Numbered from the stretch's first letter, positions 32,697-40,878 are shown. The stretch is DNA of 64,000 nucleotides from Micromonospora rifamycinica (GCF_900090265.1 NZ_LT607752.1:5524001-5588000); one strand, 5' to 3'. Program-made: numbers and translations. Notes: generated by a model not told the origin, from the sequence alone.

Positions 32697-34349
32697 TCAG
32701 CCCCGGCGGACGAGCAGCGCCACGGTCACCCCCGGCCGGGGCCGGACCTCGTCGACACTGAAGCCGGCCCGCAGCGCCTCGCCTCTCGCCCCGGGCACCG
32801 CGGCGAGCGGATCGTCACGTCGCCCGGCTACCACCAGCCAGACCCGGTCGACGCCGGCCAGGCACTCGGCGGGTCGGGCGCACTCGCCGACCCACAGGTC
32901 GGCCCGCTCCCGTCGTCCCTCGGTGACCAGGACGTCCCGGGGGTGGACCCCGCCGGCCGGGTCACCGGCCGTCCGGGCCAGGTGGTAGTCGACCCCCAGG
33001 TCGAGGAAGAGCCAGCCGTCGCGGGGGGCGTAGACCACCGCGTCACCGGGCCGCTGGCCGGCGGCGATCACCGCCGCCGCCCCCCGGTAGTCGACGGTGG
33101 CGCTGCGCGGCCAGCCGTGACCGTGCCGTACCGCGGCCTGGTCCGGCAGTCCGAGCAGCCCGGCCAGCGCCACCACCGCCAGCCCCGCACCGGCCGCCGG
33201 CCGCCACCCCGTCGGCGGCGGCCCGGTCGGCACCGGCCCCGGCGGCGGCCCAGGCGGTCCCGGCGTCGGCCGCAGCGGCCCCGGCGGGCCGGGCGAGGGT
33301 CGGGCCGCCGGGGTCGGCCCGGCCAGGGCGGCACCGGCGAGCAGGCAGCCGAAGGGCACCGTGAAGAACAGGTAGCGCGGCACCCACAGCGGGACGGCCA
33401 GCGCGGCGACGAAGAGCAGCAGTACCGGCAGCAGCGCACCGGCCCCGGGCAGCAGGCCGCGCCGTCCCGCCCGGGCCGCCCCGAGCGCGGCGAGCCCGAC
33501 CAGCATCCCGCCCACTACACCGCTCTGCGCCAGTCCGCCGGGCAGGGCCGCCAGGTCCGCCGGTCGGGCCGGGGCGATCCAGTCGAGTTGGTGCGACCGC
33601 TGTCCCGCCGCGGTGACCAGCAGCGGTGTCAGCAGCAGGGCGGCGACCAGCACGGCCAGCGCCCAGCCGGCCGACCGGCGGTCCCGCCACCGCCCGCCCG
33701 GGGTGCCCCCGCCGGGCTGGCCCGGCTCGGCTGTCCCGCCCGGGCGGGCGGGGTCGGCGGCCGGTCGGCCGGTCAGCACCGCCACGGCGTGCGCGGCGAC
33801 CAGGCCCAGGGCGAGCAGGTGCGCCAGGCCGAGACCGGCCACCGCCGCCGCGTAACCGGCCCAGCGCCACCGGCCCGGGCGGTCCAGCGCGCGGACCAGC
33901 AGCACGGTGGCCAGCACGGCGAGGAGGGTGACCAGCGCGTACGGCCGGGCCTCCTGCGCGTACCGGGAGGTGCCCGGGAGGACGGCGAAGAGCAGGCCGG
34001 CGAGCAGGCCGGCAGCCGACCCGAACAACCGTCGACCGAGTACGGCGGTGAGGCCGGCCGCCGCCGCCATGGCCAGCACCGAGGGCAGCCGCAGCGCCGC
34101 CTCGGAGTCGCCGGCCAGCCCCGTCCAGGCGTGCACCGACAGGTAGTACGGGCCGCTCGCCGCGTCGATGGTGCGGGTGAGCCGCAGCAGGTCCCCGATC
34201 GGTCGGGTGGCCGCGCTCCAGGTGGCCAGCTCGTCGCGCCAGAGCTGGGCCCGGCCGATCCCGTAGCCGCCGAGGAGCAGGGTGGCCAGCAGCGGAACCA
34301 GCCAGACCAGTACCCGCGACAATACCGACGAATAACTTTTTCCGGACAT
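32697..34349 (-). CDS. GT-C fold membrane glycosyltransferase (ArnT/PMT-like)
   Basis: Third GT-C paralogue, 550 residues. It has LWRDELATW in the first loop, TSRYAQEARPYALV, a Pro/Gly-rich cytoplasmic or linker stretch near residues 360-400 (many PGPPGP units) and a C-terminal ECARPAECLAG...RVWLVVAGRRDDPL. ATG 34349 (MSGKSYSS) is the likely start although its ribosome site is weak; GTG 34358 is an alternative. It is transcribed toward the operon on the other strand, so it may act in the same polysaccharide pathway under separate control. Confidence 0.83.
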   Translation of the reverse strand: MSGKSYSSVLSRVLVWLVPLLATLLLGGYGIGRAQLWRDELATWSAATRPIGDLLRLTRTIDAASGPYYLSVHAWTGLAGDSEAALRLPSVLAMAAAAGLTAVLGRRLFGSAAGLLAGLLFAVLPGTSRYAQEARPYALVTLLAVLATVLLVRALDRPGRWRWAGYAAAVAGLGLAHLLALGLVAAHAVAVLTGRPAADPARPGGTAEPGQPGGGTPGGRWRDRRSAGWALAVLVAALLLTPLLVTAAGQRSHQLDWIAPARPADLAALPGGLAQSGVVGGMLVGLAALGAARAGRRGLLPGAGALLPVLLLFVAALAVPLWVPRYLFFTVPFGCLLAGAALAGPTPAARPSPGPPGPLRPTPGPPGPPPGPVPTGPPPTGWRPAAGAGLAVVALAGLLGLPDQAAVRHGHGWPRSATVDYRGAAAVIAAGQRPGDAVVYAPRDGWLFLDLGVDYHLARTAGDPAGGVHPRDVLVTEGRRERADLWVGECARPAECLAGVDRVWLVVAGRRDDPLAAVPGARGEALRAGFSVDEVRPRPGVTVALLVRRG

Positions 34350-34471
34350 TGCGCCCACTGATCGAGGATTCCACACCGAGTGGCGACGGTCACGGCGGGG
34401 ATGCGGCCCGTGATGTGGGATGCCGCACCTAGTCATTGGCCGGTCTCCGGTGGGTGTGGGAGCATAGGCCC

Positions 34472-34558
34472 ATGACCGCCGCTGTCGTCCGCCGCTTCGT
34501 GGCCCGCCGCCACGTCGACTACGGCCGCGTACGCAGCGCGCTCTGTCCGGCCTACTGA
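34472..34558 (+). CDS. Short leader peptide upstream of the sulfur-assimilation operon
   Basis: A 28-codon ORF starting ATG 34472, with GGGAG about eight bases upstream. It contains the motif RRHVDYGRV and ends SALCPAY. This is the actinobacterial pattern of 'putative leader peptides' found before cysteine/sulfur genes: a basic RRHVDL-like core and a Cys just before the stop. Ribosome stalling at the Cys codon when cysteinyl-tRNA is scarce could set the fold of the downstream leader. The role is inferred from the family pattern and position. Confidence 0.8.
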   Translation: MTAAVVRRFVARRHVDYGRVRSALCPAY

Positions 34559-34561
34559 CGA

Positions 34562-34687
34562 CGCCCGACCCATCCGTCTCGGGCGCGCACTCCGCGCCGG
34601 CCGTTCCGACACCGTTGTCCTCGGCCCTCCCCGGGCCCAGCCGCCGCGCCCGCGCTCCCACGAGGCACCGCAGAGACAACGGAGGAC
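34562..34687 (+). promoter_or_regulatory. Structured leader between the leader peptide and sulfite reductase
   Basis: Right after the leader-peptide stop, CGCCCGA (34562-34568) and TCGGGCG (34579-34585) form a perfect 7-bp hairpin. Further on, CCGTTGTC (34612-34619) pairs with GACAACGG (34675-34682), and GTCCTC (34617-34622) could instead pair with GAGGAC (34682-34687), the ribosome site of the reductase gene. These alternatives would suit translation-coupled attenuation. Function is inferred. Confidence 0.55.
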
Positions 34688-34693
34688 GCCGCG

Positions 34694-36415
34694 ATGGCGG
34701 TCAGCAGCACCCCGGCCCGCCCCGGGAACCCGACGCCCACCGCCGGCCCCGTCACCCGTGCCCCCCGACGTCCCCGTGGCGAAGGACAGTGGGCACTCGG
34801 GCACCGTGAGCCGCTCAACCCCAACGAGCGGATCAAGAAGGACGACGACCCGCTGAACGTGCGGGCCCGGATCGAGAACATCTACGCCCACGGCGGGTTC
34901 GCCTCCATCGACCCGCAGGACCTGCGCGGCCGGTTCCGCTGGTGGGGCCTCTACACCCAGCGCAAGGCCGGCATCGACGGCGGGCGCACCGCCGTGCTGG
35001 AGCCGCACGAGCTGGAGGACGAGTTCTTCATGCTCCGGGTCCGGGTCGACGGCGGTCAGCTCTCGCTGGCCCAGCTCCGGGTGATCGCCGACATCTCCCG
35101 GGAGTTCGCCCGGGACACCGCCGACATCACCGACCGGCAGAACATCCAGTACCACTGGATCCGGGTCGAGGACATGCCGGAGATCTGGCGTCGGCTGGAG
35201 TCGGTCGGCCTGCAGACCACCGAGGCCTGCGGCGACTGCCCCCGGATCGTGCTCGGCAGCCCGGTCGCCGGGGTGTCCGAGGACGAGGTGCTCGACCCGA
35301 CCCCGGCGCTCGACGAGATCGTCCGCCGGTACGTCGGCGACAAGGCGTACTCGAACCTGCCCCGCAAGTTCAAGACCACCATCTCCTGGCTGGTCGACAC
35401 CCCGTACGAGGCGAACGACATCGCCTTCCTCGGGGTCGAGCACCCGGAGCACGGCCCCGGCTTCGACGTCTGGGTCGGCGGCGGCCTCTCCACCAACCCG
35501 ATGCTGGCCAAGCGGCTCGGCGTCTGGGTGCCGCTGGCCGAGGTGCCGGACGTCTGGGCGGGCGTGGTCGGCATCTTCCGCGACTACGGCTACCGCCGGC
35601 TGCGCAACCGGGCCCGGTTGAAGTTCCTGGTCGCCGACTGGGGCGTGGCGAAGTTCCGCGAGGTGCTGGAGAAGGAGTACCTCGGGCGCACCCTGCTCGA
35701 CGGCCCCGCCCCGCAACTGCCCGACAAGCCGGTCGACCACATCGGCGTGCACCGGCAGCGCGACGGGCGTCACTACGTCGGGGCCGCCCCGGTGGTCGGG
35801 CGGGTCTCCGGCGGGCAGCTCGCCAAGCTCGCCGACGTGGTCGAGGCGCACGGCAGCGACCGGGTGCGGCTCACCCCGTACCAGAAGCTGCTGGTGCTGG
35901 ACGTGCCGTCGGAGCGGACCGAGTCCCTGGTCGACGAGCTGCGCGGGATCGGTCTGGAGGCCCGGCCGTCGGCGTGGCGGCGCGGCACCATGGCCTGCAC
36001 CGGGATCGAGTTCTGCAAGCTGGCCATCGTCGAGACCAAGGCGCGCGGCGAGGAACTGGTCGCCCGGTTGGAGGAGCGGCTGCGCGACTTCGACGCGGAC
36101 ATCTCCATCCACCTCAACGGCTGCCCGAACGCCTGCGCCCGGACCCAGGTCGCCGACATCGGCCTCAAGGGTCAGCTGGTGGTCGGCCCGGACGGCCGGC
36201 AGGTGGAGGGCTTCCAGGTGCACCTGGGCGGCGGGCTGGGCATGGCCCAGGGACAGACCGCCGGGTTCGGCCGCAAGCTGCGCGGCCTGAAGACCACCGC
36301 CGACGAGCTTCCCGAGTACGTGGAACGACTGGCCCGCCGCTACCTGGCCGGCCGGACCGAGGGCGAGACGTTCGCCAACTGGGTGATCAGGGTCGACGAG
36401 GAGGAACTCCGATGA
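34694..36415 (+). CDS. sir: Ferredoxin-dependent assimilatory sulfite reductase (NirA/Sir family)
   Basis: A 573-residue siroheme/[4Fe-4S] reductase turning sulfite into sulfide. The cluster cysteines are at about 435, 441, 477 and 481 (MACTGIEFC and NGCPNAC). Tyr87 (GLYTQRK) and Cys179 (TEACGDCPR) are 92 residues apart, the same distance as the Tyr69-Cys161 cross-link in M. tuberculosis NirA, which favours sulfite over nitrite. The context (leader peptide, cysH, chelatase) agrees. ATG 34694 follows GGAGGAC. It overlaps the next gene by 4 bases. Confidence 0.92.
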   Translation: MAVSSTPARPGNPTPTAGPVTRAPRRPRGEGQWALGHREPLNPNERIKKDDDPLNVRARIENIYAHGGFASIDPQDLRGRFRWWGLYTQRKAGIDGGRTAVLEPHELEDEFFMLRVRVDGGQLSLAQLRVIADISREFARDTADITDRQNIQYHWIRVEDMPEIWRRLESVGLQTTEACGDCPRIVLGSPVAGVSEDEVLDPTPALDEIVRRYVGDKAYSNLPRKFKTTISWLVDTPYEANDIAFLGVEHPEHGPGFDVWVGGGLSTNPMLAKRLGVWVPLAEVPDVWAGVVGIFRDYGYRRLRNRARLKFLVADWGVAKFREVLEKEYLGRTLLDGPAPQLPDKPVDHIGVHRQRDGRHYVGAAPVVGRVSGGQLAKLADVVEAHGSDRVRLTPYQKLLVLDVPSERTESLVDELRGIGLEARPSAWRRGTMACTGIEFCKLAIVETKARGEELVARLEERLRDFDADISIHLNGCPNACARTQVADIGLKGQLVVGPDGRQVEGFQVHLGGGLGMAQGQTAGFGRKLRGLKTTADELPEYVERLARRYLAGRTEGETFANWVIRVDEEELR

Positions 36416-36570
36416 GCGAAACCCGATCCGCGCCGCTGCACTGCCCGTACTGCGGCGAAGAGGACCTGCGACCGAACGAGGCCGGACACGGCGCCTGGGA
36501 GTGCCACGCCTGCGCCCGGGTCTTCACCGTGAAGTTCAACGGCCTGCTCAGCCGGGCGGTGGCCCGATGA
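36412..36570 (+). CDS. 52-residue zinc-ribbon protein of the sulfite-reductase operon
   Basis: A tiny protein with two knuckles, CPYC (11-14) and CHAC (31-34), clearly a four-Cys zinc ribbon. It overlaps sir at ATGA and cysH at ATGA, so it is translated with both. Similar small proteins sit between these genes in other actinomycetes and are often misnamed. The function is unknown; a rubredoxin-like or chaperone role is possible but unproven. Confidence 0.82.
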   Translation: MSETRSAPLHCPYCGEEDLRPNEAGHGAWECHACARVFTVKFNGLLSRAVAR

Positions 36571-37331
36571 CCGGCCTGCTCTCCGCCACCGATCTGGGTC
36601 TGGTCGGCCCCGGCGGGCCGGTGTCGGCCGATCCGGCCCGCCGGGACCGGGCCGAGCTGCGGGCGTTGGCCGAGCGGGCCGGCCGTGAGCTGGAGGGCGC
36701 TCCGGCGCTGGAGATCGCCCGCTGGGCGGCCGACACCTTCGGCGACCGGCTCTGCGTGACCAGCTCGATGGCCGACGCCGTGCTCGCCCACCTGGTGTCC
36801 CGGGTGGCTCCCGGCGTGGACGTGGTCTTCCTGGACACCGGGCTGCACTTCCCGGAGACGCTGCGGGTCCGCGACGAGGTGGCCCGCCGGCTGCCGGTGA
36901 ACGTCCGGTCGATCCGACCCCGGCAGACCGTCGGCCAGCAGGACGGCGAGTACGGCCCCCGGCTGTTCAACCGCTCGCCGGACGACTGCTGCCAGCTCCG
37001 CAAGGTCGAGCCGCTGGAGCGCGCCCTGTCCGGGTACGACGCCTGGGCCGCCGGGCTGCGTCGGGACGAGTCGCCGACCCGGGCGAACACGCCGGTGGTC
37101 ACCTTCGACCCCCGGCGCGGCAAGGTGAAGGTGAACCCGATCGCCGCCTGGTCCCAGGCCGACGTGGACTCCTACATCTCCCGCTACGACATCCCGGTCA
37201 ACGAGCTGCTCAGCCGGGGCTACGGCTCGATCGGCTGCTGGCCCTGCACCCGTCGGACCAAGGCGGGGGAGGACCCGCGCGCCGGCCGGTGGGCCATGTT
37301 CGAGAAGACCGAGTGCGGTCTGCACGTCTGA
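36567..37331 (+). CDS. cysH: Phosphoadenylyl/adenylyl-sulfate reductase (thioredoxin)
   Basis: A 254-residue enzyme reducing activated sulfate to sulfite. The cysteine pairs CC (141-142) and C-x2-C (224-227), which hold the [4Fe-4S] cluster of APS reductases, are present, along with the C-terminal catalytic ECGLHV (Cys250). This favours APS over PAPS as substrate. VTSSMADAVL and LDTGLHFPET form the nucleotide region. ATG 36567 overlaps the zinc-ribbon stop. No cysD/cysN lies in the window. Confidence 0.93.
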   Translation: MTGLLSATDLGLVGPGGPVSADPARRDRAELRALAERAGRELEGAPALEIARWAADTFGDRLCVTSSMADAVLAHLVSRVAPGVDVVFLDTGLHFPETLRVRDEVARRLPVNVRSIRPRQTVGQQDGEYGPRLFNRSPDDCCQLRKVEPLERALSGYDAWAAGLRRDESPTRANTPVVTFDPRRGKVKVNPIAAWSQADVDSYISRYDIPVNELLSRGYGSIGCWPCTRRTKAGEDPRAGRWAMFEKTECGLHV

Positions 37332-37363
37332 CCGGGCCGGAACACGTCCCGGCGACCGGCGCG

Positions 37364-38215
37364 GTGACTGCCGTACCGGCCGCCGGGCCGGCGCTACCCG
37401 GCTCCGGCGTGCCGGTGGTGCCCGACTGCGGCGGGTCGGTGGCACCCGACTCCGGCGTGCCGGCGCTGCCCCGTTCCGGCGTGCCGGTGGTGCTGGTGGC
37501 GCACGGCAGCCGGGATCCGCGCGCGGCGGCGGCGACCCGGGCGCTGGCCCGGGCCGTCGAGGCGGCCCGTCCCGGTACGCCGGTGCTGCCCAGTTGGCTG
37601 GACCACACCGATCCGGGGCCGACGGAGGTGCTGCGGGGGCTGGCCGCCACCGGTCACCGTACGGCGGTGGTGGTGCCGTTGCTGCTCACCGCCGCGTACC
37701 ACCGGCGGGTGGACGTCCCGGCGGCGGTGGCAGCCGCCCGGGAGGCCGCGCCGGAGCTGACGGTACGGGTGACCGACGTGCTCGGACCGGCCGACGGCAC
37801 GGTGGACGCCGGGCTGCTGGCCGGGCTGGGGCACCGGCTGGCCGAGGCGGGGCCGGGACACGTCGACGCGCTGGTGCTGGCGGCGGCGGGGACCAGGGAC
37901 GCGCGGGCGCGTGGTTCGGTGGGGCGGGTCGCCGCCGCCCTCTCCGCCGGGTTCGGGGTGCCCTGCACGGTGGCGTACGCCTCGGCCGCCCCGCCGGTGG
38001 CCGGGGTGGCGGTGACCCGGTGGCGCGCGGCGGGCGCCCGGCGGGTGGCGGTGTGCGCCTACTTCCTCGCGCCGGGGCTCTTCCACGACGCGGTGGTGAC
38101 GGCGGCCCGGCGGGCGGGTGCGGTGGCCGTCAGTGCTCCGCTGAACGACTCGCCGGACCTCGTGGACCTGGTGCTGCGGCGGGTCGACGTGACGGTCGGC
38201 GACAACCGGGAGTAA
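37364..38215 (+). CDS. CbiX/SirB-type sirohydrochlorin chelatase
   Basis: A 283-residue two-lobed chelatase-like protein. PVVLVAHGSRDPRA carries the metal-binding His; HRTAVVVPLLLTAAYHRRVDVP carries a second one, and the C-terminal lobe repeats the fold (VAVCAYFLAPGLFHD). It would insert iron (siroheme, needed by the reductase upstream) or cobalt. GTG 37364 is my best start, 32 bp after cysH; about 45 N-terminal residues are a Gly/Pro/Val repeat (SGVPVV thrice) without homology, so a later GTG near 37480 is possible. Confidence 0.8.
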   Translation: MTAVPAAGPALPGSGVPVVPDCGGSVAPDSGVPALPRSGVPVVLVAHGSRDPRAAAATRALARAVEAARPGTPVLPSWLDHTDPGPTEVLRGLAATGHRTAVVVPLLLTAAYHRRVDVPAAVAAAREAAPELTVRVTDVLGPADGTVDAGLLAGLGHRLAEAGPGHVDALVLAAAGTRDARARGSVGRVAAALSAGFGVPCTVAYASAAPPVAGVAVTRWRAAGARRVAVCAYFLAPGLFHDAVVTAARRAGAVAVSAPLNDSPDLVDLVLRRVDVTVGDNRE

Positions 38216-38295
38216 CCGGGCCAGTATTACTGTGCGTGAATGTTTCGCCACGCGTACCGGTCGGGTTGCGGTAACGGTGAGTAGGGAATGCGGAA

Positions 38296-38325
38296 CGCCC
38301 CGGCAGGGTGGACCCGGCCGGGGCG
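38296..38325. terminator. Shared terminator hairpin between the chelatase and wblE genes
   Basis: CGCCCCGGC (38296-38304) and GCCGGGGCG (38317-38325), a perfect 9-bp stem with a 12-base loop, between two convergent genes. Confidence 0.7.
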
Positions 38326-38347
38326 AACAGCGTGTGGGATCGGTTTT

Positions 38348-38605
38348 TCAGGCGGAGTGAGCGCGCAGCACCCGGAGACCGCCACGGCGCTTGACCGCGC
38401 GGCGCTCCTCTTCGCTCATCCCGCCCCAGACGCCGGCGTCCTGACCGGACTCCAGTGCCCACTGGAGGCACTGGTCGGTCACGGAGCAGCGCCGGCAGAC
38501 GGCCTTGGCCTGCTCGACCTGCAGGACAGCCGGACCGGACGTCCCGATCGGGAAGAACAGCTCCGGGTCCTCGTCGCGGCAGACGGCATTGTGACGCCAG
38601 TCCAT
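38348..38605 (-). CDS. wblE: WhiB1/WblE iron-sulfur transcription factor
   Basis: An 85-residue protein starting MDWRHNAVCRDEDPELFFP. Cluster cysteines are at 9, 37, 40 and 46, the same positions as in M. tuberculosis WhiB1, followed by GVWGGMSEEERRAVKRR. WhiB1 is an essential NO-sensitive regulator in mycobacteria that binds the primary sigma factor. ATG 38605 was chosen over upstream starts because it matches the family start exactly. The long upstream region holds two CRP-like sites. Confidence 0.94.
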   Translation of the reverse strand: MDWRHNAVCRDEDPELFFPIGTSGPAVLQVEQAKAVCRRCSVTDQCLQWALESGQDAGVWGGMSEEERRAVKRRGGLRVLRAHSA

Positions 38606-38803
38606 GGCGGCAACACTCCTCATTCTGGATGGGCGGCAGATAACGCTGGTGCTTTTCTTATATCCGTCCGCAGTGCCAATCGTGACGGTTCGCGTACGAC
38701 TATTCAGCATTGCGTGAGCAGACTCGTTCAGCGCCTGGGCCTGCTGGAACAGCTCGGCCCGCCGAGCGTATCCAGGCAATGTCCCGGTAACTCAAGTTCG
38801 CTT

Positions 38804-38817
38804 GTGAATACTTTCAC
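38804..38817. promoter_or_regulatory. CRP-like site 1 upstream of wblE
   Basis: TGTGA-N6-TCACG: GTGA (38804-38807), ATACTT, TCAC (38814-38817). It matches the CRP half-sites known for M. tuberculosis CRP. Its centre lies about 18 bp upstream of the proposed -35 element. Confidence 0.65.
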
Positions 38818-38863
38818 GAACGAACGCGATGTCAAGGGGTGACGCGCGGAAAAACTCCGCTCG

Positions 38864-38877
38864 GTGAGCAAGCTCAC
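38864..38877. promoter_or_regulatory. CRP-like site 2 upstream of wblE
   Basis: GTGAGCAAGCTCAC, a perfect palindrome and a GTGA-N6-TCAC match. It starts exactly 60 bp from site 1, so both sites face the same side of the helix. Confidence 0.65.
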
Positions 38878-39048
38878 GACCCTTTTGTCCGTTTTCCGGG
38901 CTTCCCCGTTACCCGGCGTACCACAGTCGAGGATCAATATAGTACAGTCCGCGTGACATTGCTGACATTTCCGGCACTACCTCCTCGGTGTGGCGGCCAC
39001 CGCGCCGCGCGGTGTCCCGACCGCTCGACCTAGGGCGTTACCCGAGAC

Positions 39049-39999
39049 CTAACAGATTACTCTCAGTGCGCCGGAAACGGAGGTGAATCTGACTTTGTGT
39101 CGCTCGCCGAGGTAGTCCCCGTCCAGCTGGAAGGCCTGCGGACGGGCCGAGACCAGCGTGAACTCCTCCAGATCGTGCAGTCGGAGCACCTGCTTGCCGT
39201 GCGGGTCGGGGTGTCGGGACAGGAGCTGGGTCACTGTGCGTGTGGTGCTGGCGACGCGTAGCTGACGAAGTGCCAGCACGTCCAGCCCGAGATCGAACGA
39301 CGCCTCCGGGTTCGGGTTGACCTCCCGGTCGCCCAGGTACGTCCACGGCGCGGTGTTCTGGATGATCACCGTGCCCAGCTCACCCTCGGCCGGCTCGCCG
39401 GGCCGCTCCAGGCTGATCGCCGGATGACGGCGGTGCGCGCCGAGGAAGTAGTGGCTCAGGGTGGACCGGAAGTAGAGCGACGGTGACGACACCCGCCCCC
39501 GCCGCCGGGCCTGCTCCACCCGGTTGATCACCGCGGCATCCAGGCCGAAGCCGGCGCAGAAGGTGAAGTAGCGGTCGTCGGCCCGGCCCAGCCCGATCGT
39601 CCGGGACCGGCCCAGCCGCAACCCCTCCAGGATCATGCTGGTGCCGTCCGCCCACTCCCGGGGCAGGCCGAGGGCGCGGGCGAAGACGTTGGTCGAGCCG
39701 CCCGGCACGGTGGCCAGCGCCGGCAGCCGATCCGCCGGGGAACCACCGGTGCGGATCGTCGGTGGCTCGGCGGTCATCAAACCGTTGACCACCTCGTTGA
39801 CCGTGCCGTCACCACCCAGGGTGACCACCAGGTCGACGCCCTCCTGGGCGGCCTCCCGGGCCAGGTCGGTGGCGTGACCCCGGCGACGGGTGTACCGCAC
39901 CGACAGGTCTACTTGGCTGCGCAGTGCCCGGACCAGGACGTCCCGGCTGCGTTCGCTGGTGGTGGTGGCCTTCGGATTGACCACCAGGACGGCCCGCAT
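39049..39999 (-). CDS. Diacylglycerol/sphingosine-type lipid kinase (DgkB/LCB5 family)
   Basis: A 316-residue lipid kinase. VVTLGGDGTVNEVVNGLM is the ATP-binding GGDGT loop (about 58-75), then VPGGSTNVFARALGLP. The C-terminal beta-sandwich has LGTVIIQNTAPWTYLGDREVNP and FQLDGDYLGE. It phosphorylates a lipid alcohol such as diacylglycerol; the substrate is unproven. ATG 39999 is preferred to GTG 40008; both have weak ribosome sites. It diverges from a small membrane-protein gene after 33 bp. Confidence 0.87.
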   Translation of the reverse strand: MRAVLVVNPKATTTSERSRDVLVRALRSQVDLSVRYTRRRGHATDLAREAAQEGVDLVVTLGGDGTVNEVVNGLMTAEPPTIRTGGSPADRLPALATVPGGSTNVFARALGLPREWADGTSMILEGLRLGRSRTIGLGRADDRYFTFCAGFGLDAAVINRVEQARRRGRVSSPSLYFRSTLSHYFLGAHRRHPAISLERPGEPAEGELGTVIIQNTAPWTYLGDREVNPNPEASFDLGLDVLALRQLRVASTTRTVTQLLSRHPDPHGKQVLRLHDLEEFTLVSARPQAFQLDGDYLGERHKVRFTSVSGALRVIC

Positions 40000-40032
40000 G
40001 GCCGGCACTTTACGTGATGGGGCAGCGGTATC

Positions 40033-40431
40033 GTGGCCCGCGTGACGATCGACTCCGCGCCGGTTCCCGACACCCTGCGGTGGGCGGTACGCCTGCTGCG
40101 GGCCGAAGCGGTCGCCCTGGCGCTGCTCTCCGGATGGCTGGTCTGGGCCGACCTCACCGCCACCAAGACCGACCTCGTCTCGGCACTCTTCGTGACCGGC
40201 TTCGCCGTCGCCGGTGCCGTCGCCCTCTGGGCGCTGGGCGGGGCGCTGACCCGCCGTCGGGCCGGTGCCCGGGCCCCGGCGATGGTGCTGGAGCTGATGC
40301 TGCTGCCGGTCGGCTGGTTCATGGTCTCCGGCGGGCTGGGCTGGCTCGGCGTACCCCTGATGGCGCTCGGCCTCGGTGTCTGCGCGCTGCTGGTCAGCCC
40401 GCCCACCACCCGGGCGCTGGGCTTCGACTGA
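40033..40431 (+). CDS. Small integral membrane protein
   Basis: A 132-residue protein with four hydrophobic segments (about 25-42, 50-72, 85-102 and 105-122) and few charged residues between them. I recognise no family motif. Close spacing and divergence from the lipid-kinase gene suggest shared promoter DNA but no functional link is shown. GTG 40033 or GTG 40042 may be the start. Confidence 0.7.
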   Translation: MARVTIDSAPVPDTLRWAVRLLRAEAVALALLSGWLVWADLTATKTDLVSALFVTGFAVAGAVALWALGGALTRRRAGARAPAMVLELMLLPVGWFMVSGGLGWLGVPLMALGLGVCALLVSPPTTRALGFD

Positions 40432-40470
40432 CCCTCGGCCACCGGCCCGGGACGGCCGGGCGGCCGGGGG

Positions 40471-40878
40471 TCAGTAACCGGCGGAGCGGCGGGTCAGCAG
40501 CGAGATGGTGGCCCGCCCGTCGGCCGATTCGGCCGCCGCCGAGGTGGTCAGCGCGGTGAGCACCTTCCAGGCGAACGAGGACTCGCCCGGCAGGGCCGCG
40601 CCGCGCACGGTGGGCACCGTCACCTCGACGGTCAGCGCGTCCTCGGTGACCGAGAAACGGCACTCCAGCTCGGCGTCGCGGGTGGCGATGGCGAGCAGCA
40701 TGGCGCACGCCTCGTCGACCGCGATCCGCAGATCCTCGATCTCGTCGAGAGCGAACTGGAGGCGGGCCGCGAGCCCCGCCGTGGCGGTGCGCAGCACGCC
40801 CAGGTAGCCGCCGTCGGCGGGCACGGTGAGGTGCACGACGTCGTCGTCGGTCGCTGGCTGGCCGGTCAGTTGAGTCAC
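40471..40878 (-). CDS. ATP-binding anti-sigma factor (RsbW/UsfX-like)
   Basis: A 135-residue HATPase-fold protein. AVDEACAMLLAIATRDAELECRF covers the N-box region, where the usual Asn is replaced, and the G boxes are weak, as in UsfX-type anti-sigma factors that bind sigma B/F-class factors. GTG 40878 overlaps the stop of the acetyltransferase gene upstream by 4 bases, so it is the third gene of the sodN operon. No sigma gene is adjacent. Confidence 0.78.
   Translation of the reverse strand: MTQLTGQPATDDDVVHLTVPADGGYLGVLRTATAGLAARLQFALDEIEDLRIAVDEACAMLLAIATRDAELECRFSVTEDALTVEVTVPTVRGAALPGESSFAWKVLTALTTSAAAESADGRATISLLTRRSAGY

Larger units (their letters stand above)
38606..39048 (-). promoter_or_regulatory. 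443-bp regulatory region of wblE
   Basis: No gene is supportable here; the region is clearly AT-richer than its surroundings. Candidate promoter for wblE on the minus strand: TTGAGT (38795-38790), 17 bases, GATACG (38772-38767). A second -10-like TATAAG lies at 38662-38657 and a third, TACTAT/TATATT, near 38938-38943. The palindrome ACCGCGCCGCGCGGT (38999-39013) may end transcription of the lipid-kinase gene. Confidence 0.6.

Noticed and set aside
38281..38310. GGAAT-N18-GTG near the chelatase 3' end as a SigR promoter
   Set aside because: The -10 part is GTG instead of GTT and the site lies inside the shared terminator of convergent genes.
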